Positions 35,316-45,102 are shown, numbered from the stretch's first letter. The stretch: DNA of 64,000 nt from Clostridium septicum (GCF_003606265.1 NZ_CP023671.1:2976001-3040000), one strand, 5' to 3'. Notes: a model not told the origin generated them from the sequence alone. Numbers and translations are program-made.

Positions 35316-36094
35316 TATTAAGTAAAAATGCTGATATAGGATTTTGTGGACCAGAACAAGTTATTTACATTAATAATCAAGGAAGAGAAGATTATCCAGT
35401 TTTATTTGCTCAGTTAACTCAAAGGGATGGTTCATTTTTAGTTGGAAGAAAAGATGAACCTAATTTTGATTGGGAAAAACTAAAAAATGTTAAGATGATT
35501 GGGGGAAGACCTGGTGGAATGCCACAAATGGCATTTGAGTATGTACTAAGAAAAAATAGATTGGATCCTAAAACTGATGTTAATTTAGTTACTAATTTAG
35601 ATTTTACGGCAACTGCAGGAGCATTTAAAGCAGGAACTGGTGATTATGTAACTTTATTTGAACCTACTGCATCTATGCTTGAAAAAGAAGGTAGTGGTAA
35701 GATAGTTGCTTCAATTGGTGAGTCAGCAGGAGATTTACCGTATACTTGTTTTTTTTCTACTAAATCATATATGGATGAAAATCCAGAAATAATTGAAAAA
35801 TTTACAAAGGCTATCTATAAAGGACAACAATGGGTAAAAACACATAGTGATGAAGAGGTAGCTAAATCTATTATTTCTTTCTTTCCAGGAACAGATAAAG
35901 ATATAATAGTAAATGTTGTTAAAAACTACAGAAAGATAGATGCTTTAGCTAGTGAACCAAAGATTGAAGAAGAAGATCTTAATAGGTTAATGGATATAAT
36001 CGAAAGTTATGACAAAACGCTTTTACCATCAAGACCTGACTTTGAAAAAATAGTTAATAATAAATTTGCTGAAGAAGCTATTAAAGATAATTAG
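35300..36094 (+). pseudogene. 3' part of the ABC transporter substrate-binding protein
   Basis: The remaining 264 codons (KTMQQVLSKNADIGFCGPEQ...) of the gene begun at 17044. Motifs GGRPGGMPQMAFEYVLRKN and FKAGTGDYVTLFEPTAS are typical of NMT1/TauA-type binding proteins like YtlA. An ATG at 35306 opens the frame but has no ribosome binding site or signal peptide, so no working protein is expected while the element is in place. Confidence 0.92.
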
Positions 36095-36106
36095 CAACAG
36101 TAACTT

Positions 36107-36137
36107 TTAGCTCTAAATACTTGTATATTTAGAGCTA
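36107..36137 (+). promoter_or_regulatory. hairpin between binding-protein and ATPase genes
   Basis: A 13-bp perfect stem (TTAGCTCTAAATA) without a T run; it may trim expression of the downstream genes or stabilise the upstream mRNA. Confidence 0.5.
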
Positions 36138-36187
36138 AATTAAAAAGCTCCTTTCTAAAATACATAAATAGAAAGGTGGTGTATATA

Positions 36188-36955
36188 TTGGATTTAATAA
36201 AAGTATCAAATATTAAATTAACTTATCAGTCTTTAAAAGGTGAAACAGAAGCTATTAAAGGTGTAGATTTTTCAGTGCCAAAAGGTGAATTTGTAAGTAT
36301 TATAGGTCCTTCTGGATGTGGAAAATCAACATTATTAAATATTATAAGTGGACTTTTAAAGCCATCAGGTGGAGAAGTTATTTATAATGATAAAGATGTT
36401 AAAAATAGATTAGATAAAATGGGATATATGTTCCAAAAAGATTATTTATTTGAATGGTTAACCGTTTGGGATAATGTATTACTTGGATTGAAAATAAAAA
36501 AAATATTAACTAAAGAAAGTATTGATAGAGTAGATAAATTACTTGAAAATTATGATTTGACAAAATTTAAAAATCATAAACCAAACGAATTATCAGGAGG
36601 GATGAGACAAAGAGTTGCATTAATAAGAACTTTAGCTTTAAGCCCAGAAGTATTATTGTTAGACGAGCCTTTTTCAGCATTAGATTATCAAACTAGGTTA
36701 AAGGTATGTGATGAAGTAACTGATATAATAAAAAGAGAAGAAAAAACAGCAATTATGGTAACTCATGACTTAGGTGAAGCTATAGCAACTTCAGATAGAA
36801 TAATTATGTTAACTAAAAGACCTTCTAAAGTAAAAATAGATGTAAAAATTGAATTTGCAAATAAAGAGGCAACTCCATTCCAAAGAAGAAAAGAACCAGA
36901 ATTTAATGAGTATTTTAATTTGTTATGGAAGGGGTTGGATAAGTATAATGAGTAA
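36188..36955 (+). CDS. ABC transporter ATP-binding protein (NitT/TauT family)
   Basis: A 255-residue ATPase: Walker A GPSGCGKST, Q loop QKDYLFEW, signature LSGGMRQR, Walker B VLLLDEPFSALD and switch His in MVTHDLGEA. It powers uptake by the adjacent permease; the substrate (possibly a thiamine-precursor-like or sulfonate-like molecule) cannot be told from the sequence. Start TTG 36188 is set eight bases after AAAGGTGG; GTG codons at 36176 and 36179 lie inside that site. Overlaps the permease gene by eight bases. Confidence 0.92.
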   Translation: MDLIKVSNIKLTYQSLKGETEAIKGVDFSVPKGEFVSIIGPSGCGKSTLLNIISGLLKPSGGEVIYNDKDVKNRLDKMGYMFQKDYLFEWLTVWDNVLLGLKIKKILTKESIDRVDKLLENYDLTKFKNHKPNELSGGMRQRVALIRTLALSPEVLLLDEPFSALDYQTRLKVCDEVTDIIKREEKTAIMVTHDLGEAIATSDRIIMLTKRPSKVKIDVKIEFANKEATPFQRRKEPEFNEYFNLLWKGLDKYNE

Positions 36956-37736
36956 GGAACATGAAAAATATTTAAAGAATGTAAAAAGGGATAAGATAAA
37001 GCTTGCTGTAGTTAGAATGGCTATACTAGTTATATTTATAGTACTTTGGGAGGTTGCTGCAAATTTAAAATGGATAGATCCATTCTTAACTTCAAGTCCT
37101 AGTAGAATAGTTAGGTCATTTATATCCTTTGTTAATGATGGAATATTACCTAGGCATATTTGGGTTACATGTTATGAAACTATTTTAGGTTTTACATTAG
37201 GTACAGTATTAGGAGCAATTATTGCGGTTGTTTTATGGGCGTGTCCTTTCACTTCTAAGGTTTTAGATCCATATTTAGTAGTATTAAATGCTTTACCAAA
37301 GGTTGCATTAGCACCGATAGTTATATTTTGGGTAGGAAATGGAACTACAGCTATTATAGTTATTGCGTTGCTTATATCAATTGTAACTACTATAATTAGT
37401 GTTTTAACTGGATTTAATGAAGTTGATAAAGGGAAACTTACTCTTATGAAAACATTAGGTGCAACTAAGATACAGACATTAAGAAGATTAATTTTTCCAT
37501 CAAACCTTCCAGTTCTAATTTCAGCTTTGAAAATAAATGTTGGACTATCTTGGGTTGGTGTAATAATGGGGGAATTTTTAGTTGCAAGAGAAGGGCTTGG
37601 ATTTTTAATTGTTTATGGAGGACAAATTTCCCAATTAGATATGGTTATGATGAGTATAGTAATACTTTCAGTAATAGCATTTTTAATGTATAAAATTGTT
37701 GCTGTAATAGAAAATAAATTAATAAGTAAAAATTAA
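36948..37736 (+). CDS. ABC transporter permease (NitT/TauT family)
   Basis: A 262-residue BPD_transp_1 permease with six membrane helices and the EAA loop KLTLMKTLGATKIQTLRR that contacts the ATPase. The true start is ATG 36948, overlapping the ATPase stop. It belongs to the same importer as the interrupted binding protein. Confidence 0.92.
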   Translation: MSKEHEKYLKNVKRDKIKLAVVRMAILVIFIVLWEVAANLKWIDPFLTSSPSRIVRSFISFVNDGILPRHIWVTCYETILGFTLGTVLGAIIAVVLWACPFTSKVLDPYLVVLNALPKVALAPIVIFWVGNGTTAIIVIALLISIVTTIISVLTGFNEVDKGKLTLMKTLGATKIQTLRRLIFPSNLPVLISALKINVGLSWVGVIMGEFLVAREGLGFLIVYGGQISQLDMVMMSIVILSVIAFLMYKIVAVIENKLISKN

Positions 37737-37742
37737 AAATGC

Positions 37743-37780
37743 AATTAACATCCCTAGTTTTTTTACTAGGGATGTTAATT
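37743..37780 (+). terminator. terminator of the ABC importer operon
   Basis: A 16-bp perfect stem (AATTAACATCCCTAGT) followed by TTTTG. Confidence 0.88.
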
Positions 37781-37856
37781 TTGTTGTAAAATAATAAGAT
37801 ATTTGGTACAATAAAAATTATGTAGAATAATAAAAATAGTATAAAGAGGGGAAAGT

Positions 37857-39590
37857 ATGAAAACGTTTGTCGAAAAGGTTAATTTATTTTATAGAAAAGC
37901 ATATGATAAATTTCCTCATATAGAGCCAATTTTAGTTATATCATTATCTATGCTTTTAGTACTTGGTATTATATTATCTATTAAAGGTATAAGCACAGAT
38001 GATAATACTACATTTACGAATAATGTAGCAGAGGATTTATTCTATAAAGCTGAATATGATAAGGCTGTAGAAGAATATAAGAATTTGCAAAAGGAAGAAG
38101 ACTGGCCTATTTGGAATGTTAAAATAGCAGAAATATATTCAATTAAAGGTGAATATGAAAGATCCAACACTTTATTAAAAGAGTCTATAGTTAAAAGAGA
38201 CAGAATAATAAAGGAGAAAGGTATAGAAAAATATAAAGAAAAAGATGTAGAGCTAATAAACGAAGTTGTATTCACTTTTTTAATGAACAATGAGAAAGAA
38301 GAAGCTCTTGGTTTAGGTGAAAGTCATTTACATGATTATTTAAATAATAAGCAAATGATCAAAACTATGGTTGCGGTTTACATAGCAAATAATAAAGTGG
38401 ATAAAGCAGAAAAATTAATAAATGATTATTTAATTAATAATACAACAGCTTTTGATTATGCGCTGGCATCAGAAATGTATATGTCTATGGGGAAAGTAAC
38501 AAAAGGTATTGACATATTAAAAAAAGCTTGGGATTTAGATAAAAACGAATTAGAAATATATAATGCTATGTCTCAAATTCAAGAAATAGATAAGAAGAAT
38601 TTATTGGATAAATTAAATTTATTATCTAAAGAGAATTTAAATGAAGACTTTTATAAAGTATTTATGGCAGAAATATATTCTACTGATAAAGATAGTATAA
38701 TTAAGGCAGAGAAAATATTAGACGATCTAAATGATAAAGAAAACATTAATGTACGATTATTAGAAATTGAAATTTATAATAAAGCTAATAGAGATAAAGA
38801 GGCTGAGGAAATTATAAAAGAAATAGTTAATCAAGATAAAGATTCTTACTTAGCAAAAAATCTTTTAGCTTGGGATGCTCTTTGGAAGAAAGATTATGAT
38901 AGTGCTCTAGATTTTGCTAAAAAATGTATTGTCAAAAATTCAAATTGTGCACGAGCTTATGGTGTATTAGTTCCACAAATACTTGTAGAAAAGGGTGATA
39001 CTAAAATAGCGGAACCATTTTTCAGAACGGCTATAAAAAAGGAACCTTTTAATTACAATATGATAAATAAGCTAGGAGAATATTATGGAAGAAAAGCTAT
39101 AGATATAGAAAAGGCAAAAAAAGTTTATAACTTAGTTATGAATATTGGCAGAGACGATAGTGAAGCATTTTATAATTTATCCAAGCTATATATGATTGAT
39201 AAAAAGCCTAAAGAGGCCATTAAAAATGCTAAAGAAGCAATAAAGAATAATGAAGATGTTAGTAAGTATTATAGATTATTAGGTGCTTTATATTTAGAGC
39301 AAGGGTTATATGAAGATGGTATAGAAGAAACAAGAACAGCTTATTTAATTAATGAAAATGATATTTTAGCATTAAATAATGCAGCATGCTATTATTTTGC
39401 TATTACGGGAGAGATTGAAAGAGGTATGGAAAATATGAAGGAAGCCTATGATAGTTTGTCTAAGATATCAGATTTAGATGTAAAAAAAGCATTAACAGAA
39501 AATTATAATAAAGCTAAATCAATATATGATAATTATCAAAATGGAAAAGAATCATATATAAGAATTGCAGATTTTACATTATTCTATTAA
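37857..39590 (+). CDS. membrane-anchored TPR-repeat protein
   Basis: A 577-residue protein with one membrane helix near the N-terminus (PILVISLSMLLVLGIILSI, about 24-42) and a long array of tetratricopeptide-like helical pairs (AEDLFYKAEYDKAVEEYKNL, AYGVLVPQILVEKGDTKIAE, YLEQGLYEDGIEETRTAY). No catalytic motif is seen; it is probably an extracellular-facing scaffold. The terminator overlapping its stop isolates it from the next gene. Confidence 0.8.
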   Translation: MKTFVEKVNLFYRKAYDKFPHIEPILVISLSMLLVLGIILSIKGISTDDNTTFTNNVAEDLFYKAEYDKAVEEYKNLQKEEDWPIWNVKIAEIYSIKGEYERSNTLLKESIVKRDRIIKEKGIEKYKEKDVELINEVVFTFLMNNEKEEALGLGESHLHDYLNNKQMIKTMVAVYIANNKVDKAEKLINDYLINNTTAFDYALASEMYMSMGKVTKGIDILKKAWDLDKNELEIYNAMSQIQEIDKKNLLDKLNLLSKENLNEDFYKVFMAEIYSTDKDSIIKAEKILDDLNDKENINVRLLEIEIYNKANRDKEAEEIIKEIVNQDKDSYLAKNLLAWDALWKKDYDSALDFAKKCIVKNSNCARAYGVLVPQILVEKGDTKIAEPFFRTAIKKEPFNYNMINKLGEYYGRKAIDIEKAKKVYNLVMNIGRDDSEAFYNLSKLYMIDKKPKEAIKNAKEAIKNNEDVSKYYRLLGALYLEQGLYEDGIEETRTAYLINENDILALNNAACYYFAITGEIERGMENMKEAYDSLSKISDLDVKKALTENYNKAKSIYDNYQNGKESYIRIADFTLFY

Positions 39591-39612
39591 AAAGTGCCAT
39601 ATGGCACTTTTT
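39589..39612 (+). terminator. terminator of the TPR gene
   Basis: A perfect palindrome with the GTGCCAT/ATGGCAC core and A/T flanks, overlapping the stop codon. Confidence 0.85.
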
Positions 39613-39653
39613 ATGTTATTATAAGAAATATATGTATTTTGGGAGTGATAATA

Positions 39654-40763
39654 ATGAAAAAATTTAAAAGAATAATTATATTAGTAATTACACTTTTGGT
39701 AATAGGTGGAATATCTGCTTTTATATATTTTGAAAAGGGAAAAAGAAGTATTCAAGTTGTAGAGTGGGACAATGTATATAATGAAAAAAATATAGCATAT
39801 AATTTTAGTGAAGTGGACAACCCTAAAATAAAAGAACTAGATAATATTTATAAAATAAAAGAATCTACGAAGAATGAAGATACACCTTTAAAAAAAGTAT
39901 TAAAAGTTGTTGAACTTGTTAATAGTGTTGTTTCTTTTGATGATGTTCCAAATTCTAAAGGAATAAATGCTTATGATATTTTAAAAGAAAAGAAAGATGC
40001 TAAAAAAGTATCTGCAAGAGATATGGCTATAATAACCAGAGATTTTATATCATGTTTAGATTTAGATGTTAGAGTTGGGGAATTTAGGAATCCTAAAGGC
40101 AATATTAATAAACAAAAGAATTACTATGTGGTAGAATATTGGAGTAAAGTAGATAATAAATGGATAATGATAGATTTTAAAGATCATGGATATTTTGAAA
40201 ATCAAGGATTTCTTTGTAGTGCAACAGAGTTGTTAGAAGATGATACAAAAATATTAAAATACAATGGAAATAGTACTAAAAAGGATTATATGGATAACCT
40301 AAATAAATCTTTAGGTAGCTATACAGTAGCTATAGATAATTCTGTTGATATGAAAAAAAGCAATAGTTATGTTACATATATAAAAGATAAAGAAAATATT
40401 ACATTAGATTTTAAGGGTGGATACATACTTCCAACTATATACACAGAAGAATTAGAATTAATAAATAAAAATCCAATAGATAATGTTATTGGAAAAGACC
40501 AAAAAGCCTATATAATTTTAATGAAAAAGCAAGAAGCTGAAGGTAATAACAAAGATAAAGAAGAGAAGTCTAAATCTTTAATAATTGGTGGGTTTAGAAA
40601 TGGCTCTATAATAGATAGCTACTATATAAAAGAAAATAGTGGTGAATATAAGGAAGTAAAGAGATACTCAGATGTAGTATTGAAGCCAGGTGAAAACATA
40701 ATAGAATTGTCATTAGATGGGAAAAATGTTGCGTCAAAAATAGTTATAGAATGTAATGAATAG
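39654..40763 (+). CDS. membrane protein with degenerate transglutaminase-like domain
   Basis: About 369 residues. An N-terminal helix (IIILVITLLVIGGISAFIYF) anchors it outside the membrane. Residues 110-180 resemble a transglutaminase-like fold (SARDMAIITRDFISCLDLDVRVGEF and YYVVEYWSKVDNKWIMIDF), but the nucleophilic Cys and the His seem to be missing. The C-terminal part is beta-rich. ATG 39654 follows GGGAGTG; upstream codons run into the preceding terminator. Function unknown. Confidence 0.65.
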   Translation: MKKFKRIIILVITLLVIGGISAFIYFEKGKRSIQVVEWDNVYNEKNIAYNFSEVDNPKIKELDNIYKIKESTKNEDTPLKKVLKVVELVNSVVSFDDVPNSKGINAYDILKEKKDAKKVSARDMAIITRDFISCLDLDVRVGEFRNPKGNINKQKNYYVVEYWSKVDNKWIMIDFKDHGYFENQGFLCSATELLEDDTKILKYNGNSTKKDYMDNLNKSLGSYTVAIDNSVDMKKSNSYVTYIKDKENITLDFKGGYILPTIYTEELELINKNPIDNVIGKDQKAYIILMKKQEAEGNNKDKEEKSKSLIIGGFRNGSIIDSYYIKENSGEYKEVKRYSDVVLKPGENIIELSLDGKNVASKIVIECNE

Positions 40764-40838
40764 ACATAGTTGGTGTTTAACTGTATAATATAATTTGTTT
40801 TGAAATACATTATTTTTAGAAGGAGAGGTATTTAAAGT

Positions 40839-41723
40839 ATGGGATTAGATTTAATTTATATACTTAAGGCTATATTCATAGCTATAATAGAAGGGTTAAC
40901 TGAGTTTGTACCAGTATCTTCAACTGGACATATGATTTTATTTGGTAGTCTAATAGGTTTCAATTCAGGAAATCATGTAGAGTTTGCAAAGATGTTTGAA
41001 GTTGTAATACAATTAGGAGCAATTTTAGCAGTTGTAGTTTTATACTGGGGAAAACTATGGTATTCAATAGTTGAGTTCTTTACTTATATTTTTACCTTAG
41101 GTAAAAAAGGTGAAAAAGGATTTAGATTTGGTATTAATGTAATAATAGCATCAATACCAGCAGGGGTAGTAGGATTACTTTTACATGATAAAATAAAAGC
41201 ATTATTTAAACCTTCAGCAGTTGTAGTAGCATTTATAGTAGGTGGTGTATTATTATTAGTTATTGAAAATAGATTTAGAAATAAAGTTTCTAAAAAAGGA
41301 AATATTTCAACAACAGATGTTTTTGATCTGACACCAATGCAATCATTAAAGGTTGGATTATTCCAAGTTTTATCTATGTGGCCAGGAATGTCAAGAAGTG
41401 CTTCTACAATAATGGGAGGATGGATTGCAGGATTATCAACACCAGTAGCTGCTGAATTCTCATTCTTTTTAGCAATACCAGCTATGGTAGGTTCAACAGG
41501 ACTTGATTTATTAAAATTTGACTTTTCAATTATGAATAAAACGTATATCATAGCTTTAATAGTAGGATTTGTAGTAGCATTTATAGTTTCATTAGTTGTT
41601 ATGGAAATGTTTGTAAGTTACTTAAAAAAGAAACCAATGAGAGTATTTGCTATATATAGAATTATAGCAGGTATAGTATTATTAATATTGTCTGTATTGG
41701 GAATCGTATCATTAGTTGTATAA
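40839..41723 (+). CDS. uppP: undecaprenyl-diphosphatase
   Basis: UppP/BacA, 294 residues and about eight helices. It recycles undecaprenyl pyrophosphate at the outer face of the membrane; overexpression gives bacitracin resistance in relatives. Signature motifs are EGLTEFVPVSSTGHM and WPGMSRSASTIMGG. AAGGAGAGG precedes the ATG. Confidence 0.94.
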   Translation: MGLDLIYILKAIFIAIIEGLTEFVPVSSTGHMILFGSLIGFNSGNHVEFAKMFEVVIQLGAILAVVVLYWGKLWYSIVEFFTYIFTLGKKGEKGFRFGINVIIASIPAGVVGLLLHDKIKALFKPSAVVVAFIVGGVLLLVIENRFRNKVSKKGNISTTDVFDLTPMQSLKVGLFQVLSMWPGMSRSASTIMGGWIAGLSTPVAAEFSFFLAIPAMVGSTGLDLLKFDFSIMNKTYIIALIVGFVVAFIVSLVVMEMFVSYLKKKPMRVFAIYRIIAGIVLLILSVLGIVSLVV

Positions 41724-41724
41724 G

Positions 41725-41756
41725 AAAAAGGGATTTGTTAAAACAGATCCCTTTTT
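41725..41756 (+). terminator. terminator of uppP
   Basis: A 15-bp stem (AAAAAGGGATTTGTT) with one G-T pair, followed by T residues. Confidence 0.85.
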
Positions 41757-41949
41757 AATTACAAGAAAATAAATATTCTAAAGATTAAAAACATTTTTAA
41801 TATACAAAAATTTTTGCTTTTAACTTTTTATTCTTTATGCTATTATATTAATAGAAAATAGCATTTATCTTAAATAAATTTGCAGAAAATTATAAATATA
41901 GTATTGATTCGAAAAATAATAAGCGTATTTGGGTGAGGGGGATTTTTAA

Positions 41950-43050
41950 ATGGCACAACAAGTCAAAAAAATAGCTTTATTAACAGGTGGTGGAGACTGT
42001 CCTGGACTAAATGCAGTTATTAGAGCAGTAACTAGAACAGCAATATTAAATTATGGAATAGAAGTAATAGGATACAAGTTTGGATATAGAGGATTATATA
42101 ATAATGATTACGTACCTCTAACCCTTGATAGTGTATCAGGTATACTTCATAGAGGTGGAACTATACTTTATAGCTCCAATAAGGACAACCTTTTTGATTA
42201 TCAAATAGAAGAAGATGGAATTATAGTAAAGAAAGATGTATCAGATGTTGCAGTAGAAAATCTGAAAAAAGAAGGCGTTGATGTATTAGTAGTAATTGGA
42301 GGAGATGGTACATTAACTTCAGCAAGGGATTTTGCAAGAAAAGGTATTAATGTAATAGGTGTTCCAAAAACAATAGATAATGATTTAGCATCAACAGATG
42401 TTACTTTTGGATTTAATACAGCTATTGATGTAGCTACGGAAGCACTTGATAGGCTTCATACAACGGCAGAATCACATCATAGAATAATGATCTGTGAAGT
42501 TATGGGAAGAGGGGCAGGATGGATAGCGTTAGAGTCAGGTATAGCTGGTTCAGCAGATGTAATTCTTTTACCAGAGTTACCATATGATATAAATAAGATA
42601 GTTGAAAAAATAGAAGAGAGAGAATCACAAGGAAAGAGATTTAGTATAATAGTAGTTGCAGAAGGCGCTAAACCTAAAAATGGAGATGTAGTAGTGTCCA
42701 AAATAGTTAAAGATAGTCCAGATCCAATAAGGTTAGGTGGTATAGGTAATAAATTAGCTGATGATTTAGAGAAACTAGTTCCAGATAAAGAGGTTAGATG
42801 TACTGTTTTGGGACATATTCAAAGAGGTGGAAATACTTCAACTTTTGATAGAATTTTATCAACAAGATATGGGGTTGCAGCAGTTGAGTTAATTAATCAA
42901 GGCAAATTTGGTGAAATGGTTTGTTTAAAAGGCAATAAGATATCAAGTGATAGTTTAGAAAATGTTATTGGTCAAAAATCCAAATTAGTAAATCCAGAAG
43001 GGGAATTAGTTCAAATTGCAAAAAAAATAGGCATTTCTTTTGCAGATTAA
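41950..43050 (+). CDS. pfkA: ATP-dependent 6-phosphofructokinase
   Basis: A 366-residue phosphofructokinase of the longer (mixed-substrate, group III) type. TGGGDCPGLNAVIRAV binds nucleotide, GGDGTLTSARDFA and PKTIDNDL hold the catalytic and fructose-6-phosphate residues. It commits sugar to glycolysis. Gly-Asp-Gly in GGDGT suggests ATP rather than pyrophosphate use. GAGGGGG lies upstream of the ATG. Confidence 0.93.
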   Translation: MAQQVKKIALLTGGGDCPGLNAVIRAVTRTAILNYGIEVIGYKFGYRGLYNNDYVPLTLDSVSGILHRGGTILYSSNKDNLFDYQIEEDGIIVKKDVSDVAVENLKKEGVDVLVVIGGDGTLTSARDFARKGINVIGVPKTIDNDLASTDVTFGFNTAIDVATEALDRLHTTAESHHRIMICEVMGRGAGWIALESGIAGSADVILLPELPYDINKIVEKIEERESQGKRFSIIVVAEGAKPKNGDVVVSKIVKDSPDPIRLGGIGNKLADDLEKLVPDKEVRCTVLGHIQRGGNTSTFDRILSTRYGVAAVELINQGKFGEMVCLKGNKISSDSLENVIGQKSKLVNPEGELVQIAKKIGISFAD

Positions 43051-43058
43051 TAAATTTT

Positions 43059-43090
43059 AAAGTAGAACCAAAATATTTTGGTTCTACTTT
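43059..43090 (+). terminator. terminator of pfkA
   Basis: A perfect 32-base palindrome (AAAGTAGAACC... arms). Confidence 0.88.
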
Positions 43091-43207
43091 ATTTTATAAA
43101 AATATATAACCTAAGGGAAAAAGTTTTTCGTTAAATACTTCAAAATTTTCTGAAAATATGATATACTTTAGATAGGCAGATTATATAAAAGAAAGCTGGA
43201 GGGTATT

Positions 43208-43987
43208 ATGAAGGAGATAAAAAAATACTTAGAATCAAGAATAGGAACATATGGATTTTTCTTTGAAGATTTGAAAAGTGGTTTTATTTATGGTTACAAT
43301 GAAAACGTTCAAATGATAGCAGCTGGATGTATGAAGCTTCCGATAGCGGTTTCTTTAATAAGTGCAGTGGAGCAAGGTAAAGTAGATTTTATGGATAAAA
43401 TAAAAATAGACGGCAAGGATAAAGTATATGGCACAGGAATTATTCATGAATTTAATGAAAGAGAATATACTGTATTTGAACTATTAGTAGCTATGCTTAT
43501 ACAAAGTGATAATACAGCGGCTAATAAAATTATAGACATTGTAGGAATGGAGCAAATAAATAAAGATATTCAAAAAATGGGATTAAAGAATACTTTCTTA
43601 AATAGAAAAACTACAGATGAGAGAAAGCCTAAAAATGAAGTTGAAAATATTACTACAGCAAGTGATTTGTCAAAAATATGGAAACATTTATATGAAGGAA
43701 CATTTTTAAATGCAGACAATAGTCAAATGCTTGTAGATATATTAAGAAGACAGCAAATAAAAAATAAATCAGCCCTTTATATTCCAGATGATTTAAAGTA
43801 TGAAATTTCAAGTAAGACTGGAGATAAAAGTGGAGTGGAAAATGATACTGCACTAATTCAATTATCTAAAGGAAATTTTGTTTTTACAATACTCTCAATG
43901 AGCATACCAAATAGTGTTTATGGAACAGTAACTCTAGCAAAATGTGGTAAAATGATGTGGGATAATGTTATGAATAATTGGCATTAA
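43208..43987 (+). CDS. class A beta-lactamase-fold protein lacking the SxxK serine
   Basis: A 259-residue protein of the beta-lactamase-related serine hydrolase family without a signal peptide. Motifs 2 and 3 are present: SDN in IQSDNTAANKI and KTG in SSKTGDKSG. Motif 1 reads Gly40-Cys-Met-Lys43 where SxxK is expected, so the nucleophilic Ser is absent though the Lys is kept. It is likely not a classical beta-lactamase. GGAGG precedes the ATG. Confidence 0.8.
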   Translation: MKEIKKYLESRIGTYGFFFEDLKSGFIYGYNENVQMIAAGCMKLPIAVSLISAVEQGKVDFMDKIKIDGKDKVYGTGIIHEFNEREYTVFELLVAMLIQSDNTAANKIIDIVGMEQINKDIQKMGLKNTFLNRKTTDERKPKNEVENITTASDLSKIWKHLYEGTFLNADNSQMLVDILRRQQIKNKSALYIPDDLKYEISSKTGDKSGVENDTALIQLSKGNFVFTILSMSIPNSVYGTVTLAKCGKMMWDNVMNNWH

Positions 43988-44000
43988 TAACCAAGATGTG

Positions 44001-44026
44001 ATAACTCCTAGGTTTCTAGGGGTTAT
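44001..44026 (+). terminator. terminator after the beta-lactamase-fold gene
   Basis: An 11-bp stem (ATAACTCCTAG) with one G-T pair, followed by TATTTTGTT. Confidence 0.75.
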
Positions 44027-44040
44027 TATTTTGTTATTAA

Positions 44041-44315
44041 TTAATTGGTCAAAAATTATATTTAAGATCACATGGTAGAATAGATTTATATTCTTATGGA
44101 AAGTGTGGGGAGTATATATATTTATATAAATGGAATAGTGATAAAATTGTAGATAGAAAAGCGAAAGAGATAACCACTAAAGATAGAAAGGCACATAAGG
44201 ATATTTTGGAGTAACAGGAGATGATATTATGGATTTAGATAAATTTAAAGATATAGTAATAGTAAATGATTTAAGTTTTATGTATATTAGTAAAGGGTTA
44301 TACATACTTAATTGA
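44041..44315 (+). pseudogene. gene fragments without starts
   Basis: An open stretch without a start codon (QKLYLRSHGRIDLYSYG...) ends at 44214. Fifteen bases later a new ATG after AGGAG opens a 28-codon frame that stops at 44315. I do not recognise either. They look like broken ends of larger genes. Confidence 0.4.
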
Positions 44316-44690
44316 AGGATTGATTCTTGGTGTAGCATCAATATCATATAAATAATATTCACGAACTTTCGGTAATGTATTATGTCCTCCTGCAACAATG
44401 AATAACCCATTTTTAGTACTATTTCCTAAAAATGTACTTTGTATTAACTTTATAATCTTCTTTTATGTTAGTTTTATTATATTCTTTTATATTATCTCTA
44501 TCATAAGCTATCATAAATAGAGATATAGTGATAACTAATAATATGTCAAAGCACTTTTTTTATTAATGATCCTCTTTATTAAATTTTACTTAATGGCAAT
44601 GATCTACGATTCTTTACTAATCTAAGCTTTCCAATATACAGACTATACCATACAATTATCGGCTTTACTTGGTTTTTAAAATATTTGTAA
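44316..44690 (-). pseudogene. two short gene remnants on the minus strand
   Basis: Minus-strand frames read STFLGNSTKNGLFIVAGG...EYYLYDIDATPRINPSI (about 44320-44450) and KPIIVWYSLYIGKLRLVKN (about 44590-44685). Both are protein-like but lack starts and are bounded by stops. Parent genes are unknown. From 44690 to 44880 I see only AT-rich DNA. Confidence 0.3.
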
Positions 44691-44907
44691 ATTTTACTTT
44701 TTATATATTTAATTATATAATAATATTTGAAAAAAGTAAAAATAAATGATTTTTGTATTAAAGTACTTATTGCAATTAAGATATTTATTAATGTTGTTAA
44801 TAATATCTTATATGTTTATCAATTTTACTTTTATTTAATTTTTTATTCTTATTTTATAATCTGTATAATAAAAAAATATGATGTACAAAAGGGATAAAAG
44901 AAAAATG

Positions 44908-44991
44908 GAAAAATGTACTAAATTTATTTTACTAACAACTATAGTAAGTTTGATATGTACTGTAATTAATATAGTATTAAAATTTATTTAG
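44908..44991 (+). CDS. possible 27-residue membrane peptide
   Basis: MEKCTKFILLTTIVSLICTV... forms one hydrophobic helix with a short basic end. The upstream site is weak, so expression is doubtful. Confidence 0.25.
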   Translation, partial: EKCTKFILLTTIVSLICTVINIVLKFI

Positions 44992-45102
44992 AGTTTAAAA
45001 AGAAATTGTAGTATTGATATAATAAAAATTTTAATTATAAAAAACATAGAATAAGTTTAAAATCTTACTATGTGGCATAAAAAATTTATAGGAGGTTATT
45101 TA

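Noticed and set aside
36095-36175. Possible riboswitch upstream of the importer ATPase
   Set aside because: Only a simple hairpin is present; no thiamine or other riboswitch motif was found here or upstream of 17044.
41084-41551. A 155-codon frame antisense to uppP
   Set aside because: A shadow of the uppP coding frame; no ribosome binding site or family features.
44177-44410. A 77-codon minus-strand frame
   Set aside because: The protein-like reading lies in another frame of the same strand; this one resembles no protein and has no ribosome binding site.
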